From: Ruegeria sp. THAF57
Lineage (GTDB): Bacteria > Pseudomonadota > Alphaproteobacteria > Rhodobacterales > Rhodobacteraceae
Length of the DNA: 64,000 nucleotides
Assembly (NCBI RefSeq): GCF_903914075.1
Contig: NZ_CAIWNQ010000001.1
Location: forward strand, 372,001 to 436,000
Reading direction: 5' to 3'
Part shown: piece by piece, positions 1-8,194 of the stretch
Layout of the letters: each line of letters starts with the position of its first letter
Numbering within the stretch: the first letter of the stretch is position 1
The notes under the pieces: generated by a model
Seen by the model: only the letters and a program-made list of their open reading frames with translations
What the model was told of the DNA's origin: nothing
Databases searched by the model: none
Position numbers and translations under genes: made by a program

Positions 1-308
1 CCGAGGCCGCAGCCCAACGCGGCGCGGCCGAGCGTTTCGAGTTGTTGCTGACTTTGATAGACATTGCTTTGTCTCGGCTTGCCCTGACCGGTGCAACAGG
101 TGCCCCCCCTATGCCAGAGGCCGCGCCGGGCGAGGCGGAAGTCCTGTCACGCCTGTCCGCGTCCCCACATATGGCGCGTCAATGGGCGGATACCGCAGCC
201 CTGATCACGGCCCGTACGCGACATGGTCAGGCGGTGAACCTTGACCCTGCCGCGCTGGTCCTAGATACGGTGTTCAAGATACAGGAAACCGCCGGTCAGA
301 GCAGATGA
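1..308 (+). CDS. holB: DNA polymerase III subunit delta' (C-terminal fragment)
   Basis: The gene is cut by the left window edge. The open frame runs from base 3 to a TGA at 306-308 and gives about 101 residues of an alpha-helical C-terminal region. No catalytic motif of the AAA-like N-terminal part is inside the window, so the call rests on the weak C-terminal resemblance and on gene order: in Rhodobacteraceae the delta' clamp-loader gene commonly precedes tatD and a PhnP-like hydrolase, as here. The stop overlaps the tatD start (ATGA), which indicates one operon. The delta' subunit is part of the complex that loads the beta clamp. It could be another helical protein, but context makes holB the best choice. 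Confidence 0.7.
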   Translation, partial: EAAAQRGAAERFELLLTLIDIALSRLALTGATGAPPMPEAAPGEAEVLSRLSASPHMARQWADTAALITARTRHGQAVNLDPAALVLDTVFKIQETAGQSR

Positions 309-1111
309 GCGATACGCCCCAAATCACAGATAGCCATTGTCATCTGGACTTCCCTGATTTCGATGGCCAGTTGGACGAAATCGTGACCCGCGCAGCCGAA
401 GCGGGCGTGACGCGGATGGTCACAATCTGCACCCGTTTGCGCAATGAACCCACCATCCGCGCGATCGCAGAGGCGCATGCTCCGGTGTTCTATGCAGCTG
501 GCACGCACCCCATGAGCGCCGCGGATGAGCCGATGGCAACCGTTGATGAACTGGTGCAACTGTCCCAGCAACCTAAATTCGTGGGTATTGGGGAAACCGG
601 GCTGGATTATCACTACACCGCCGACAGTGCAGAGGTGCAAAAGCAATCCCTGCGTATCCACATCGAAGCCGCGCAGCGAACAGACTTGCCGCTGATCATC
701 CACGCCCGCGCGGCTGACGATGATATGGCGAGAATTCTAAGCGAAGAATATCGCAACGCGCCCTATTCCTGTGTGATGCACTGCTTCTCATCTTCAGCGG
801 AACTGGCCAAGGCCGCATTGGACCTGGGATTTTACCTTTCCATGTCCGGCATCGCTGCATTCCCCAAAAGCCAGGACCTTCGGGACATTTTCGCCAGTGC
901 CCCGGTCGATCGCATCCTTGTCGAGACCGACGCGCCATATCTGGCGCCACCGCCATTCCGCGGCAAGCGTAACGAACCCGCTTTTACGGCCCATACCGCC
1001 CGAAAAGGGGCTGAGGTTTTCGGGATGGGGTACCCGGAATTCGCGGCACAGACGCAAGCAAATTTTGACCGGCTGTTCACAAAGGCCGCAACTTACAAGG
1101 CGGCTGCATGA
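305..1111 (+). CDS. tatD: TatD family metal-dependent hydrolase (DNase-like)
   Basis: 268 residues, normal length for TatD. The TIM-barrel metal ligands are visible: HxH at His11 and His13, Glu97 in GIGETGLDYH, His133, His159 in the VMHCFS motif, and Asp209 in ETDAPYL. The family holds Mg-dependent 3'-5' nucleases that act on single-stranded or damaged DNA; the substrate of this member is unknown. The start ATG overlaps the stop of the preceding gene and the stop overlaps the start of the next, so the three genes are translationally coupled. Annotation as TatD family is secure; cellular role is inferred. Confidence 0.93.
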   Translation: MSDTPQITDSHCHLDFPDFDGQLDEIVTRAAEAGVTRMVTICTRLRNEPTIRAIAEAHAPVFYAAGTHPMSAADEPMATVDELVQLSQQPKFVGIGETGLDYHYTADSAEVQKQSLRIHIEAAQRTDLPLIIHARAADDDMARILSEEYRNAPYSCVMHCFSSSAELAKAALDLGFYLSMSGIAAFPKSQDLRDIFASAPVDRILVETDAPYLAPPPFRGKRNEPAFTAHTARKGAEVFGMGYPEFAAQTQANFDRLFTKAATYKAAA

Positions 1112-1905
1112 CAGAACTGCGCTGTACGATCCTTGGCTGCGGGTCTTCTGGCGGCGTCCCACGACTGGGCGGTCACTGGGGCGCATGTGACCCCGACAAT
1201 CCGCGCAACATCCGTCGCCGCTGCTCGATGCTGGTGGAACGCGACGGGCCCGAAGGGACGACTTCGGTTCTGATCGACACGACCCCCGATATGCGCGGTC
1301 AGTTGCTGGATACAGGCACGGGCCGTCTGGACGGGGTGGTCTACACCCATTCCCACGCCGACCACGTGCACGGCATCGACGACCTGCGCATGATCGTTTT
1401 CAACATGCGCGAGCGTGTTCCCGTCTGGGCTGACGGAGATACTCAGAACGATCTGCTGGGTCGCTTCGGATATGCCTTTATTCAGCCCGAAAATTCGCCC
1501 TACCCGCCCATTCTCGACCTGAAAACTATTGATGGCCCGTTCGAGGTTACAGGCCCAGGCGGTCCGATCCCCTTCCATCCGTTAAAAGTGAACCATGGGT
1601 CGATTGATGCTTTGGGATTCCGACTGGGCAATCTTGTCTACCTGCCCGACGTAGCTGAGATTTACGACGATGCATGGGCGATGCTGGAGGGGCTGGATTG
1701 TCTGGTTATCGACGCATTGCGCCGGTCTCCGCATCCTACTCACGCACATCTGGAAAAAACGCTGGGCTGGATTGAAAAGCTGCAACCCAAGAAGGCCGTC
1801 CTAACCAACATGCATATCGACCTGGACTATGCCACGGTCGACGCGGAAACCGCGGATCACATCACGCCAGCTTACGACGGCATGGTGATCCATCAGGCGC
1901 TTTAA
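1108..1905 (+). CDS. MBL fold metallo-hydrolase, PhnP-like
   Basis: 265 residues of a metallo-beta-lactamase fold. The metal motif is THSHADHVHGID with His81, His83, Asp85 and His86. Cysteines near the N-terminus (Cys11, Cys27, Cys39) and the GCGSSGGVPRLG opening resemble the PhnP cyclic phosphodiesterase and coenzyme PQQ synthesis protein B branch of the superfamily. No phn genes are nearby, so a role in phosphonate use is not supported; a general cyclic nucleotide or phosphodiester hydrolase is more likely. The start overlaps tatD by four bases. This pairing of TatD and a PhnP-like hydrolase next to holB is usual in the Rhodobacteraceae. Confidence 0.88.
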   Translation: MTELRCTILGCGSSGGVPRLGGHWGACDPDNPRNIRRRCSMLVERDGPEGTTSVLIDTTPDMRGQLLDTGTGRLDGVVYTHSHADHVHGIDDLRMIVFNMRERVPVWADGDTQNDLLGRFGYAFIQPENSPYPPILDLKTIDGPFEVTGPGGPIPFHPLKVNHGSIDALGFRLGNLVYLPDVAEIYDDAWAMLEGLDCLVIDALRRSPHPTHAHLEKTLGWIEKLQPKKAVLTNMHIDLDYATVDAETADHITPAYDGMVIHQAL

Positions 1906-1966
1906 AGCCCTGACGACCCGCTCTGCCATATCCTCGCCCCGGTTGGCGACCCCGGTGGAGCCTTAG

Positions 1967-2899
1967 ATGCTGCAATCCCTTATCAACGTCATCCTTCCGG
2001 TTTTTCTGGTTATCGGGGCTGGCTATGCGTCGACCCGGCTTGGGTATTTCAAAGAGGTCCATGTCGACGGGCTGATGAAGTTCACCCAAGGGTTTGCAAT
2101 CCCTTGCCTGCTGTTTCTGGCCATTTCCAATCTTGACCTTAGCGCCAGTTTCGATCCGCGTCTGCTGGCCAGTTTCTATACGGCGGCCGCGCTGTGTTTC
2201 TGCGCCGGATTGTTCGGCGCACGGCTGATATTTAACAGGGATTGGGAAGACTGCGTCGCAATCGGGTTTTGCTGTCTCTTCTCGAATTCAGTTCTGTTGG
2301 GCCTGCCAATTACCGAGCGCGCCTATGGCCCCGAAAACCTAACCGGAAACTACGCGATTATCGCGTTTCACTCTCCCTTCTGCTATTGCGTGGGCATCAC
2401 GGTGATGGAGTTCATCCGCAATCGTGGGCACGGTGGCACGCGTATGGTGCGCTCGGTCCTGTCGGCGATGTTCCGAAACGCTCTGATCTTAGGGATCGCG
2501 CTGGGCTTTGCCGTCAACCTGTCCGGGATCCAGGTTCCTGCCGTTGTGGATGAGGCCCTTGGCCTAGTGACCCGTGCCGCTCTTCCGGGGGCGCTGTTCG
2601 CGTTGGGCGGAGTTCTGGTCAAGTACAAACCCGAAGGCGATCTGCGCACGATTGCCTTTGTGTGTGGCGTGTCGCTGATGCTGCACCCCAGTCTTGTCTG
2701 GCTTTTCGGCTCTACCGTCGGTTTACCGCAGGACTTATTTCGATCGGGCGTTCTGAACGCGGCAATGGCGCCCGGGTTCAATGCCTATATCTTTGCCAAC
2801 ATGTATGGGCGGGCCAAAAGAGTCGCCGCGTCCTCGGTTTTGGTTGGAACCGGGGCGTCTATTCTTACGGTCTGGTTCTGGCTCATGTTGTTAGGCTAA
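1967..2899 (+). CDS. AEC family transporter (auxin efflux carrier-like permease)
   Basis: 310 residues with about ten hydrophobic segments spread over the whole protein, the size and pattern of the AEC family of bacterial permeases for small organic acids. The N-terminus starts directly in a membrane segment (residues 5-25), followed by the GYASTRLGYF sequence common in the family. The gap to the upstream metallo-hydrolase gene is 61 bases, so it may be read from the same transcript. Substrate cannot be told from sequence; malate or similar carboxylates are possible. The protein acts in the cytoplasmic membrane. Confidence 0.88.
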   Translation: MLQSLINVILPVFLVIGAGYASTRLGYFKEVHVDGLMKFTQGFAIPCLLFLAISNLDLSASFDPRLLASFYTAAALCFCAGLFGARLIFNRDWEDCVAIGFCCLFSNSVLLGLPITERAYGPENLTGNYAIIAFHSPFCYCVGITVMEFIRNRGHGGTRMVRSVLSAMFRNALILGIALGFAVNLSGIQVPAVVDEALGLVTRAALPGALFALGGVLVKYKPEGDLRTIAFVCGVSLMLHPSLVWLFGSTVGLPQDLFRSGVLNAAMAPGFNAYIFANMYGRAKRVAASSVLVGTGASILTVWFWLMLLG

Positions 2900-2971
2900 C
2901 TCTATCCAAATGCATGTTGACTTTGCCCCGGTACAACACACCTTTCGATAATTCAAAACGGGAAGGCCCTC

Positions 2972-3670
2972 ATGCCCTACGCCCTTATCGTCGCTCATGG
3001 TCAGCCCTCTGATCCAAATCCCGCTGAAGCCGCGCTTGCCCGATACGCGGCTGAGGTGGCTGGCATGTGCGACGACGTCACGGTGACATCAGCGACTTTG
3101 GCAGCACCCGGCGCGCTTGAGGCGAAACTACAGGACTTGCCCGATGACACAGTGGTTTTTCCGCTGTTCATGGCGAAAGGATGGTTTGTCACAAGTGCCC
3201 TGCCCAAACGCCTTGGGGCAAAGCCGCTGCGCGTTCTTGACCCATTGGGTACCGAAGCCATCCTGCCTTCGCTGATTGCAGCCGCACTAGGCGACGCGGT
3301 TACGGATTTAAAATGGGTGTCCTCAACCACCGATATCGTATTGGCCGCGCATGGCTCTGGGCGCAGCCGCAACCCGTCCAAAGTTGCCCGAGATTTCGCT
3401 AAGAAGCTGGAGGAATTGACAGATTTTCACTCGATCCGGGTCGGGTTTGTGGAAGAACCACCCTCCATCGCCGAGGCCGCGCAGGGCACAGGGGCAAAGG
3501 CTCTCTGCCTGCCATTTTTTGCCTGTACCGGGGGCCACGTTCTTGAAGACATCCCGCAAGAGTTGGATCGCGCCGCTTTCAAAGGCCGGGTTTTGCCCGT
3601 TGTCGGCGAACTTCCCCGCGTGAAGCGTCAGATTGCCAACGTACTTTCGCAAGCCTTCGAGGGCACCTAG
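2972..3670 (+). CDS. CbiX/SirB-like sirohydrochlorin chelatase family protein
   Basis: 232 residues containing two tandem CbiX-like halves. The second half looks complete: AAHGSGRSRNP with the metal-inserting His, and PFFACTGGHVLEDIP with the second His. The first half keeps HGQPSDP, but its equivalent of the second His site reads FPLFMAKGWFVTSALPK, with Trp instead of His. Family members insert Co or Fe into sirohydrochlorin or related tetrapyrroles. No cobalamin or siroheme genes are nearby. An SD-like AAGG lies ahead of the ATG at 2972. The gene ends two bases from the convergent GGDEF gene. The exact substrate is not known. Confidence 0.75.
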   Translation: MPYALIVAHGQPSDPNPAEAALARYAAEVAGMCDDVTVTSATLAAPGALEAKLQDLPDDTVVFPLFMAKGWFVTSALPKRLGAKPLRVLDPLGTEAILPSLIAAALGDAVTDLKWVSSTTDIVLAAHGSGRSRNPSKVARDFAKKLEELTDFHSIRVGFVEEPPSIAEAAQGTGAKALCLPFFACTGGHVLEDIPQELDRAAFKGRVLPVVGELPRVKRQIANVLSQAFEGT

Positions 3671-3672
3671 CA

Positions 3673-4719
3673 CTATTGCCCAGAGATACCGGGCCGCGGC
3701 TGTGGGGAACCCTGCAAACTTGGGGGATCGGTTATCGAACCTGCTGTTGGTGAGAAAAAGCTATAGCGGGATCTGCCAGATCGTTTAGCGTCATACAGAG
3801 CTTGGTCAGCAGCCTTAAGGATTTCTGCAGCCTTCAAGGTACTGAATTGGGTCGACAAGGCTATTCCAACGCTTGCAGATACCTTACAGGTTTCGCTTTC
3901 AAATATCGTCGGCTCCCTCAGCCTGTCTATCAAGCGGCCCGCAATTGAGCACAACACCTTCTGATCAATCAAGCCCTTGATAATTATAACAAACTCATCC
4001 CCGCCCACGCGCGCGACCATATCGTCGCTGCGGGTTTCTTCCTCCATGATGCGCGCTGCCTGCTGCAGAACAAAATCACCCGCCGCGTGCCCAAGTCGGT
4101 CGTTCACGGACTTGAAGAAATCCAAATCCAGATGCATCAACGCAAATGGTGCGTTGCCCGACGCCATGTGGCCCAGAAGTACATCCATAGCCCTTCGGTT
4201 CTTCAAACCGGTAAGCATATCCGTAAAGGCCTGTTCCTCGGCCGCAAGCATGGCACCTTGCAAGCGCAGGTTCAGGGAACGTGATGCCTCCATCGCGGCT
4301 GACTTGGCTTCGACCAGGTACAGCAGTTCAATTGCAAGATCGGTGCCCGAGAAATCGGCACTTGTCAGGGCATAGTCACGCACGGCATCCAAAATCGAGA
4401 TGCCGAATGACAGATTGATGATCGCGCCCTTGTTCCCCGGCAGCGGTGCAACCAGCCCCTTTAACGCGGTGCGCGGTTCGTCCCTTAGTTTTAGGTGCAG
4501 TTTGGCACCCGCCAGTGACAACAATGCAGCAGTCGTTGTGATTGAGCGTGGACGAACCAATTCGAACAGGTCCAAAAAGCCTTGGCCTTGCATGGGCTGC
4601 TCTGGGCGGAGCTTTTGCAAAGTGGGTCCAACGCTTGTGATTTGGCCCTGTTCGTCAACAAGCACAAACATGGGGCACAACAATCCAAGCAATGAAGAAA
4701 GATCCGATGTTTCCATCAT
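3673..4719 (-). CDS. Diguanylate cyclase with H-NOX-associated (HNOBA) domain
   Basis: 348 residues from the ATG that shares one base with the stop of the upstream H-NOX-like gene (TGATG). Residues 8-160 match the HNOBA PAS-like domain of guanylate cyclases: an LVDEQGQI strand, FLDLFELVRPRS, then a helical signalling segment ending at AEEQAFTDMLTGLKNRRA. The GGDEF domain follows, with an intact GGDEF signature at 239-243 and an intact inhibitory I-site RSDD at 230-233. The protein should make c-di-GMP with product feedback. Architecture and coupling to the H-NOX-like gene mirror soluble guanylate cyclase with the cyclase exchanged. It is cytosolic; no membrane segment is seen. Confidence 0.9.
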   Translation of the reverse strand: MMETSDLSSLLGLLCPMFVLVDEQGQITSVGPTLQKLRPEQPMQGQGFLDLFELVRPRSITTTAALLSLAGAKLHLKLRDEPRTALKGLVAPLPGNKGAIINLSFGISILDAVRDYALTSADFSGTDLAIELLYLVEAKSAAMEASRSLNLRLQGAMLAAEEQAFTDMLTGLKNRRAMDVLLGHMASGNAPFALMHLDLDFFKSVNDRLGHAAGDFVLQQAARIMEEETRSDDMVARVGGDEFVIIIKGLIDQKVLCSIAGRLIDRLREPTIFESETCKVSASVGIALSTQFSTLKAAEILKAADQALYDAKRSGRSRYSFFSPTAGSITDPPSLQGSPQPRPGISGQ

Positions 4720-5303
4720 CAACCGCGCGCCCCCAGATCGAATTGCCGCCCCTCGGTAAACGCGCTTTCGATCAGAACAATTGAAATAATCTCAACCTCT
4801 CCCTCAGTGCCTGCATGGGACAGCATCGCCAAGGCGCCATAGTCATCGGCGATGGCGCGCAAGACCCCGACCATGACGCTCGAATACCCTTTCAAGCCGG
4901 GATAGCAGTAGAGTTGGAACTCCGCATGCGACACCTCTCTCAACTCGAGCACAGGCAAGGTCAGATCGCTGACCGCCAAACGAGCGCGGTCAGACAAGTC
5001 ATCGAGCGAGTGCAGGAATTCGACATAAGTTTCGCCCCCAAACCGCAGAAGACGGCGCAACCCTTCCATTTTGGGATGCGAGACCAGATAGGTGCCAAGG
5101 TCTTCAAGCAGTTCCCCGCGCGGCCGCTTTAGCTTCGCGCATAAAATGTCCAGAACACGCAGGGTCATTTCGTCATCGTAGACCAGCATGGCCTCAAACT
5201 CGGAAAACCCCAATTCAGCCGCCTCGGTCACGTTTATCCAGCACGATTGTCCGTAGGTCCCGCAAACAAATGACTGTACCGCCCGATTAATCAGACCATG
5301 CAT
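4719..5303 (-). CDS. H-NOX-like (heme NO-binding fold) protein lacking the heme-ligand His
   Basis: 194 residues from the ATG at 5303, chosen because H-NOX proteins begin MHGLIN and a GGGG stretch lies seven bases upstream; an in-frame TTG four codons earlier is less likely. The helical N-terminus and the beta C-terminus fit the H-NOX fold. The conserved FLxSLDDLH segment reads FLHSLDDLSDRAR, with Ser104 in the place of the proximal heme His. The YxSxR heme-propionate motif reads Y132-C-Y-P-G136, so Ser and Arg are also gone. Known H-NOX proteins sense NO or O2 through heme; this one probably does not bind heme in that way. It is coupled to the HNOBA-GGDEF cyclase and likely controls it. Confidence 0.88.
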   Translation of the reverse strand: MHGLINRAVQSFVCGTYGQSCWINVTEAAELGFSEFEAMLVYDDEMTLRVLDILCAKLKRPRGELLEDLGTYLVSHPKMEGLRRLLRFGGETYVEFLHSLDDLSDRARLAVSDLTLPVLELREVSHAEFQLYCYPGLKGYSSVMVGVLRAIADDYGALAMLSHAGTEGEVEIISIVLIESAFTEGRQFDLGARG

Positions 5304-5352
5304 GAGATGCCCCAAAGTGGTTACATGCGTAGTCTGGTCCGAGAAACCTTAA

Positions 5353-5370
5353 CAAAAAGCCAAGATGGCC
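5353..5370 (-). terminator. Weak candidate terminator downstream of the MttB-family gene
   Basis: On the minus strand, GCCA-TCT-TGGC followed by five T lies between the MttB-family stop (5424) and the H-NOX-like start. The stem is only four or five base pairs, so this is a weak call. It fits a transcription boundary between the two genes. Confidence 0.3.
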
Positions 5371-5423
5371 AGCCCGATAGGTAGAATTCAGCCTAGTCTC
5401 AATGTGAAAAGGCCCGCCTCTGC

Positions 5424-6983
5424 CTAGAAATCTGTTGGCGCGCCGCCTTCAGCCTTACGACGCGTAACGAAGTCGGCAAGTTCTTCCCGAATCCCGTCGT
5501 CAATCGCCGGTGGCTCAAAACTGGTGATAATCTCTTTGAACATGTGATGGGCGCGCTCGGCCGTCCAGACACCACCAGCGACGTTCCATCCTTCATAGTT
5601 CTTCCAGTCACTCAGGAAGGGTTGATAAAATGCTGTGGTGTAGCGGTCCTGCGTATGCTGAATGCCAAAGAAATGGCCGTCGTTTCCGACTGCCTTTATT
5701 GCGTCTAACGCAATTTCATCAGGTCCGGTCGCCGTGATCTCGGGCTGCATATACCTTTGAATTTGCTGCAAGACCTCGCAATCCATAATGAACTTTTCGG
5801 GGCTGGCGATCAGCCCGCCCTCCAGCCAGCCAGCGGCGTGGTAAACCATGTTCGTCCCCGATTGCACGGCAGCCCACAAAGAGTTCGACGTCTCCCAAAC
5901 AGACTGACCGTCAGGCACATTTGCGGCGCACACGCCCGAAGACCGCATGGGCAGGCCATAGTACCGGGCCATCTGCCCTGTCATTTGGGTGGAGCGCATG
6001 TATTCCGGGGTTCCAAACGCAGGCGCCCCGGATTTCATGTCGACATTCGAGGTAAATGTTCCGATGACGCAAGGAATGCCCGGCCGCACGTACTGAAACA
6101 AAGCAATCGCGCACAGCGCCTCGGCCAAAGATTGCGCCACGGCCCCAGCCATTGTTACGGGCGCCATGGCACCCGCCAATGTAAACGGAGTAACAACAAT
6201 CGCCTGACCGCGCCGGGCCAGCCGCAGGCATCCGTCAATCATCGGATGATCATGCTTCAGTGGTGAGGTCGAGTTGATGTTGGTGTACATCCGAGGCTCG
6301 GCCTCGAATTCCTCATGGGTCAGGCCACCTGCGATGCGGACCATCTCCATGACATCCTCAACCCGCTCCTTGCCCAGCGAATAAGCGTGCATGGCTTTGT
6401 CTGTCAGGGTCAGCTTGTCATAAAGTACATCCAGATGCCGAACGCTGGCATGGATATCGACCGGTTCCACCGGGTATCCCCCGGCAAAGTGAATGCAGTT
6501 GAAATACTGCGTCAGCTTCAGCAAATTCCGACACATTTCGCGGTTGCCCGGAACCTTGGTCCCAATCTCCATATCCCAGTAATTTGGCGGAGAGGATACG
6601 TTCCCGAACAGCATATTCCTGCCCCCGATTTCGATCTTACGATCGGGGTTGCGCGGCGTGATCGAGAAGGATGACGGCGCTTTTGCGACCATCTCCATCA
6701 CAAAATCCCGCCCCATTCGGACGTTATCGCCGTCAATCGTACAGCCAGCTTCACGCAGAATGCCGATAGCTTCTTCGTTGTAGAATTCGACCCCGATCTC
6801 TTCGAGGATACGCATTGCGCCTTCGTGGATCGCTTCGATCCCGGCGGCATCCAGCGGTTCGGTGGGATTGTCGATATTGACCGGCGGATTCCATGGCATC
6901 TGATCAATCACGGCGGTGCCTCTGCGCTCGGCTGCACCAGCACGTCCACCGCTGCGGCGTCTGCGCGTTTTTGTGTCGGCCAT
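5424..6983 (-). CDS. Trimethylamine methyltransferase (MttB) family protein, non-pyrrolysine type
   Basis: 519 residues from the ATG at 6983, selected because GGAGGG sits just upstream and the frame before it has no family similarity. The N-terminus is basic (RRRRSGGRAG) and the rest is an MttB-like TIM barrel. The frame has no in-frame amber codon, so this is not a pyrrolysine enzyme. Non-Pyl members demethylate betaines such as glycine betaine and pass the methyl group to a corrinoid protein. No corrinoid protein, activase or methyltransferase partner gene lies within the window, so substrate and partner are unknown. A 121-base leader separates it from the upstream HAD gene. Confidence 0.85.
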   Translation of the reverse strand: MADTKTRRRRSGGRAGAAERRGTAVIDQMPWNPPVNIDNPTEPLDAAGIEAIHEGAMRILEEIGVEFYNEEAIGILREAGCTIDGDNVRMGRDFVMEMVAKAPSSFSITPRNPDRKIEIGGRNMLFGNVSSPPNYWDMEIGTKVPGNREMCRNLLKLTQYFNCIHFAGGYPVEPVDIHASVRHLDVLYDKLTLTDKAMHAYSLGKERVEDVMEMVRIAGGLTHEEFEAEPRMYTNINSTSPLKHDHPMIDGCLRLARRGQAIVVTPFTLAGAMAPVTMAGAVAQSLAEALCAIALFQYVRPGIPCVIGTFTSNVDMKSGAPAFGTPEYMRSTQMTGQMARYYGLPMRSSGVCAANVPDGQSVWETSNSLWAAVQSGTNMVYHAAGWLEGGLIASPEKFIMDCEVLQQIQRYMQPEITATGPDEIALDAIKAVGNDGHFFGIQHTQDRYTTAFYQPFLSDWKNYEGWNVAGGVWTAERAHHMFKEIITSFEPPAIDDGIREELADFVTRRKAEGGAPTDF

Positions 6984-7004
6984 TGGACCCTCCCGAAACT
7001 GGCG

Positions 7005-7017
7005 TTGCTTTAAGCAA
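7005..7017. promoter_or_regulatory. 13-base palindrome in the leader of the MttB-family gene
   Basis: TTGCTT-T-AAGCAA is a perfect inverted repeat with a one-base centre. It ends about 22 bases upstream of the ATG at 6983. It could be a repressor site or a chance hit; no regulator gene adjoins it. Confidence 0.3.
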
Positions 7018-7104
7018 GCCCCGAAGTCAGAAGGCAGGCCGCTCTGTCTGCGACAAGCTATGTCGGTTTCAACACTCAGATCGGCGATTTTGACCCGGCT
7101 TCGT

Positions 7105-7797
7105 TCAGTCCTTGGCCAGCCAGCCCGGTATATGCCCGATATTGGGCAATACAACATCCGCAAATGGTGCCAGCGTCTCGGCCGGGGCCAATCCGGTCAG
7201 AACTCCGATCGTGGTCATACCCGCAGCGCGCCCGGCCTGTAGATCGTGCAGACTGTCGCCAACCATCGCGACCCGCTCGGGGGCGACATCGACGTGTGCA
7301 GCGAAAGCCAAAAGCTGCCCCGGCCCGGGCTTGAACCCGTGTCCACTGTCATAACCCGCGACAAAATCGAAATGATCTCTTATCCCGGCTGAAGCCAAAT
7401 GCTCGAGCGCGGGCATCTCACCGTCGTTCGTGGCCACACCCAATTTTAACCCCACATCACGCAATCCTTTCAGGAAAGGCGCCAAGGGGACAGCGGGGAC
7501 CTGCGGTGCCGAGGCGGATTCGACGTTCAGCAAGTCAATCAGCTCCTCGTGCTCCATGTCGGGTAGATGCGGAACCAAGACCTCAGCCACCTCTTCCACG
7601 GTTCCGGCGATCACAATGCTGTCTTCGGAATAGGTCACGGTTTCCAGATCGAACCCGATGATGCGGCCCAATTCCGCCGCGCGCTGATTGTCTCCATCCG
7701 CCAAACGCAGCAACACGTTGCGCCCAAAAGCGCCCCACGTATTCGCAAAATCAAACAGAGTGCCGTCCTTGTCGAACAGAATCGCGTCAATGGGCAT
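7105..7797 (-). CDS. HAD family hydrolase, phosphoglycolate phosphatase-like
   Basis: 230 residues from the ATG at 7797, which has GGGAG nine bases upstream. Motif I is FDKDGTLFDF near residue 8, motif II is ATNDGE, and motif III/IV is KPGPGQ followed by VAMVGDSLHDLQAGRAAG. It therefore has the complete catalytic set of a Mg-dependent HAD phosphatase, with Lys in the DKDGT nucleophile motif instead of the usual Leu. Its substrate is a small phosphorylated metabolite not defined by sequence. It is a different gene from the clearer Gph protein at 43815. It lies 25 bases downstream of the DUF3572 gene and may be in one operon with it. Confidence 0.85.
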   Translation of the reverse strand: MPIDAILFDKDGTLFDFANTWGAFGRNVLLRLADGDNQRAAELGRIIGFDLETVTYSEDSIVIAGTVEEVAEVLVPHLPDMEHEELIDLLNVESASAPQVPAVPLAPFLKGLRDVGLKLGVATNDGEMPALEHLASAGIRDHFDFVAGYDSGHGFKPGPGQLLAFAAHVDVAPERVAMVGDSLHDLQAGRAAGMTTIGVLTGLAPAETLAPFADVVLPNIGHIPGWLAKD

Positions 7798-7822
7798 TAC
7801 GTGCTCCCGCAGGGAAAAAGCT

Positions 7823-8107
7823 TCAGGTCCAGTGCATGTCCGAGCCGCCAGACAAAACCGCGCGGGCTTGACCGGGCAGTTCATAAGGCACGGAATTGGC
7901 GTCACAAAAGGACATCACCCACGAATCGTCAAGCACAAGAAAATCAAGTACCGACCCAAGGAAATCCGGATCCTCTGCCCTGTCTTTTAGATCCTGAACG
8001 GACGCCCCGGTTGACCCAAGAAAAACCGGTAGCAATTCCTCGTTCCCAACGAGCCAACCCAGCACGTTCAAGGCCAAAGTTTCAGCGGATTGGGCAGATA
8101 TTACCAT
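7823..8107 (-). CDS. DUF3572 family protein
   Basis: 94 residues, all helical, with the family pattern AETLALNVLGWLVGNEELL, FLGSTGASVQDL and VLDFLVLDDSWVMSFCD. The start ATG at 8107 has a GGGG stretch nine bases upstream. DUF3572 proteins are small, cytosolic and restricted mainly to alphaproteobacteria; no function is known. It is divergent from the PleD-like cyclase gene, with an 87-base intergenic space that must hold both promoters. Confidence 0.85.
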   Translation of the reverse strand: MVISAQSAETLALNVLGWLVGNEELLPVFLGSTGASVQDLKDRAEDPDFLGSVLDFLVLDDSWVMSFCDANSVPYELPGQARAVLSGGSDMHWT

Positions 8108-8194
8108 TAAATTGCCCCGGATCAGACATTGGAAAGGGTTTGTTAACCAGACTCATAAACACTTTGGCAACGCATGCAATCAACGGTGACACAA

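Noticed and set aside
5424-7163. 579-residue form of the MttB-family protein
   Set aside because: The first 60 residues have no family similarity, and a strong GGAGGG SD precedes the internal ATG at 6983.
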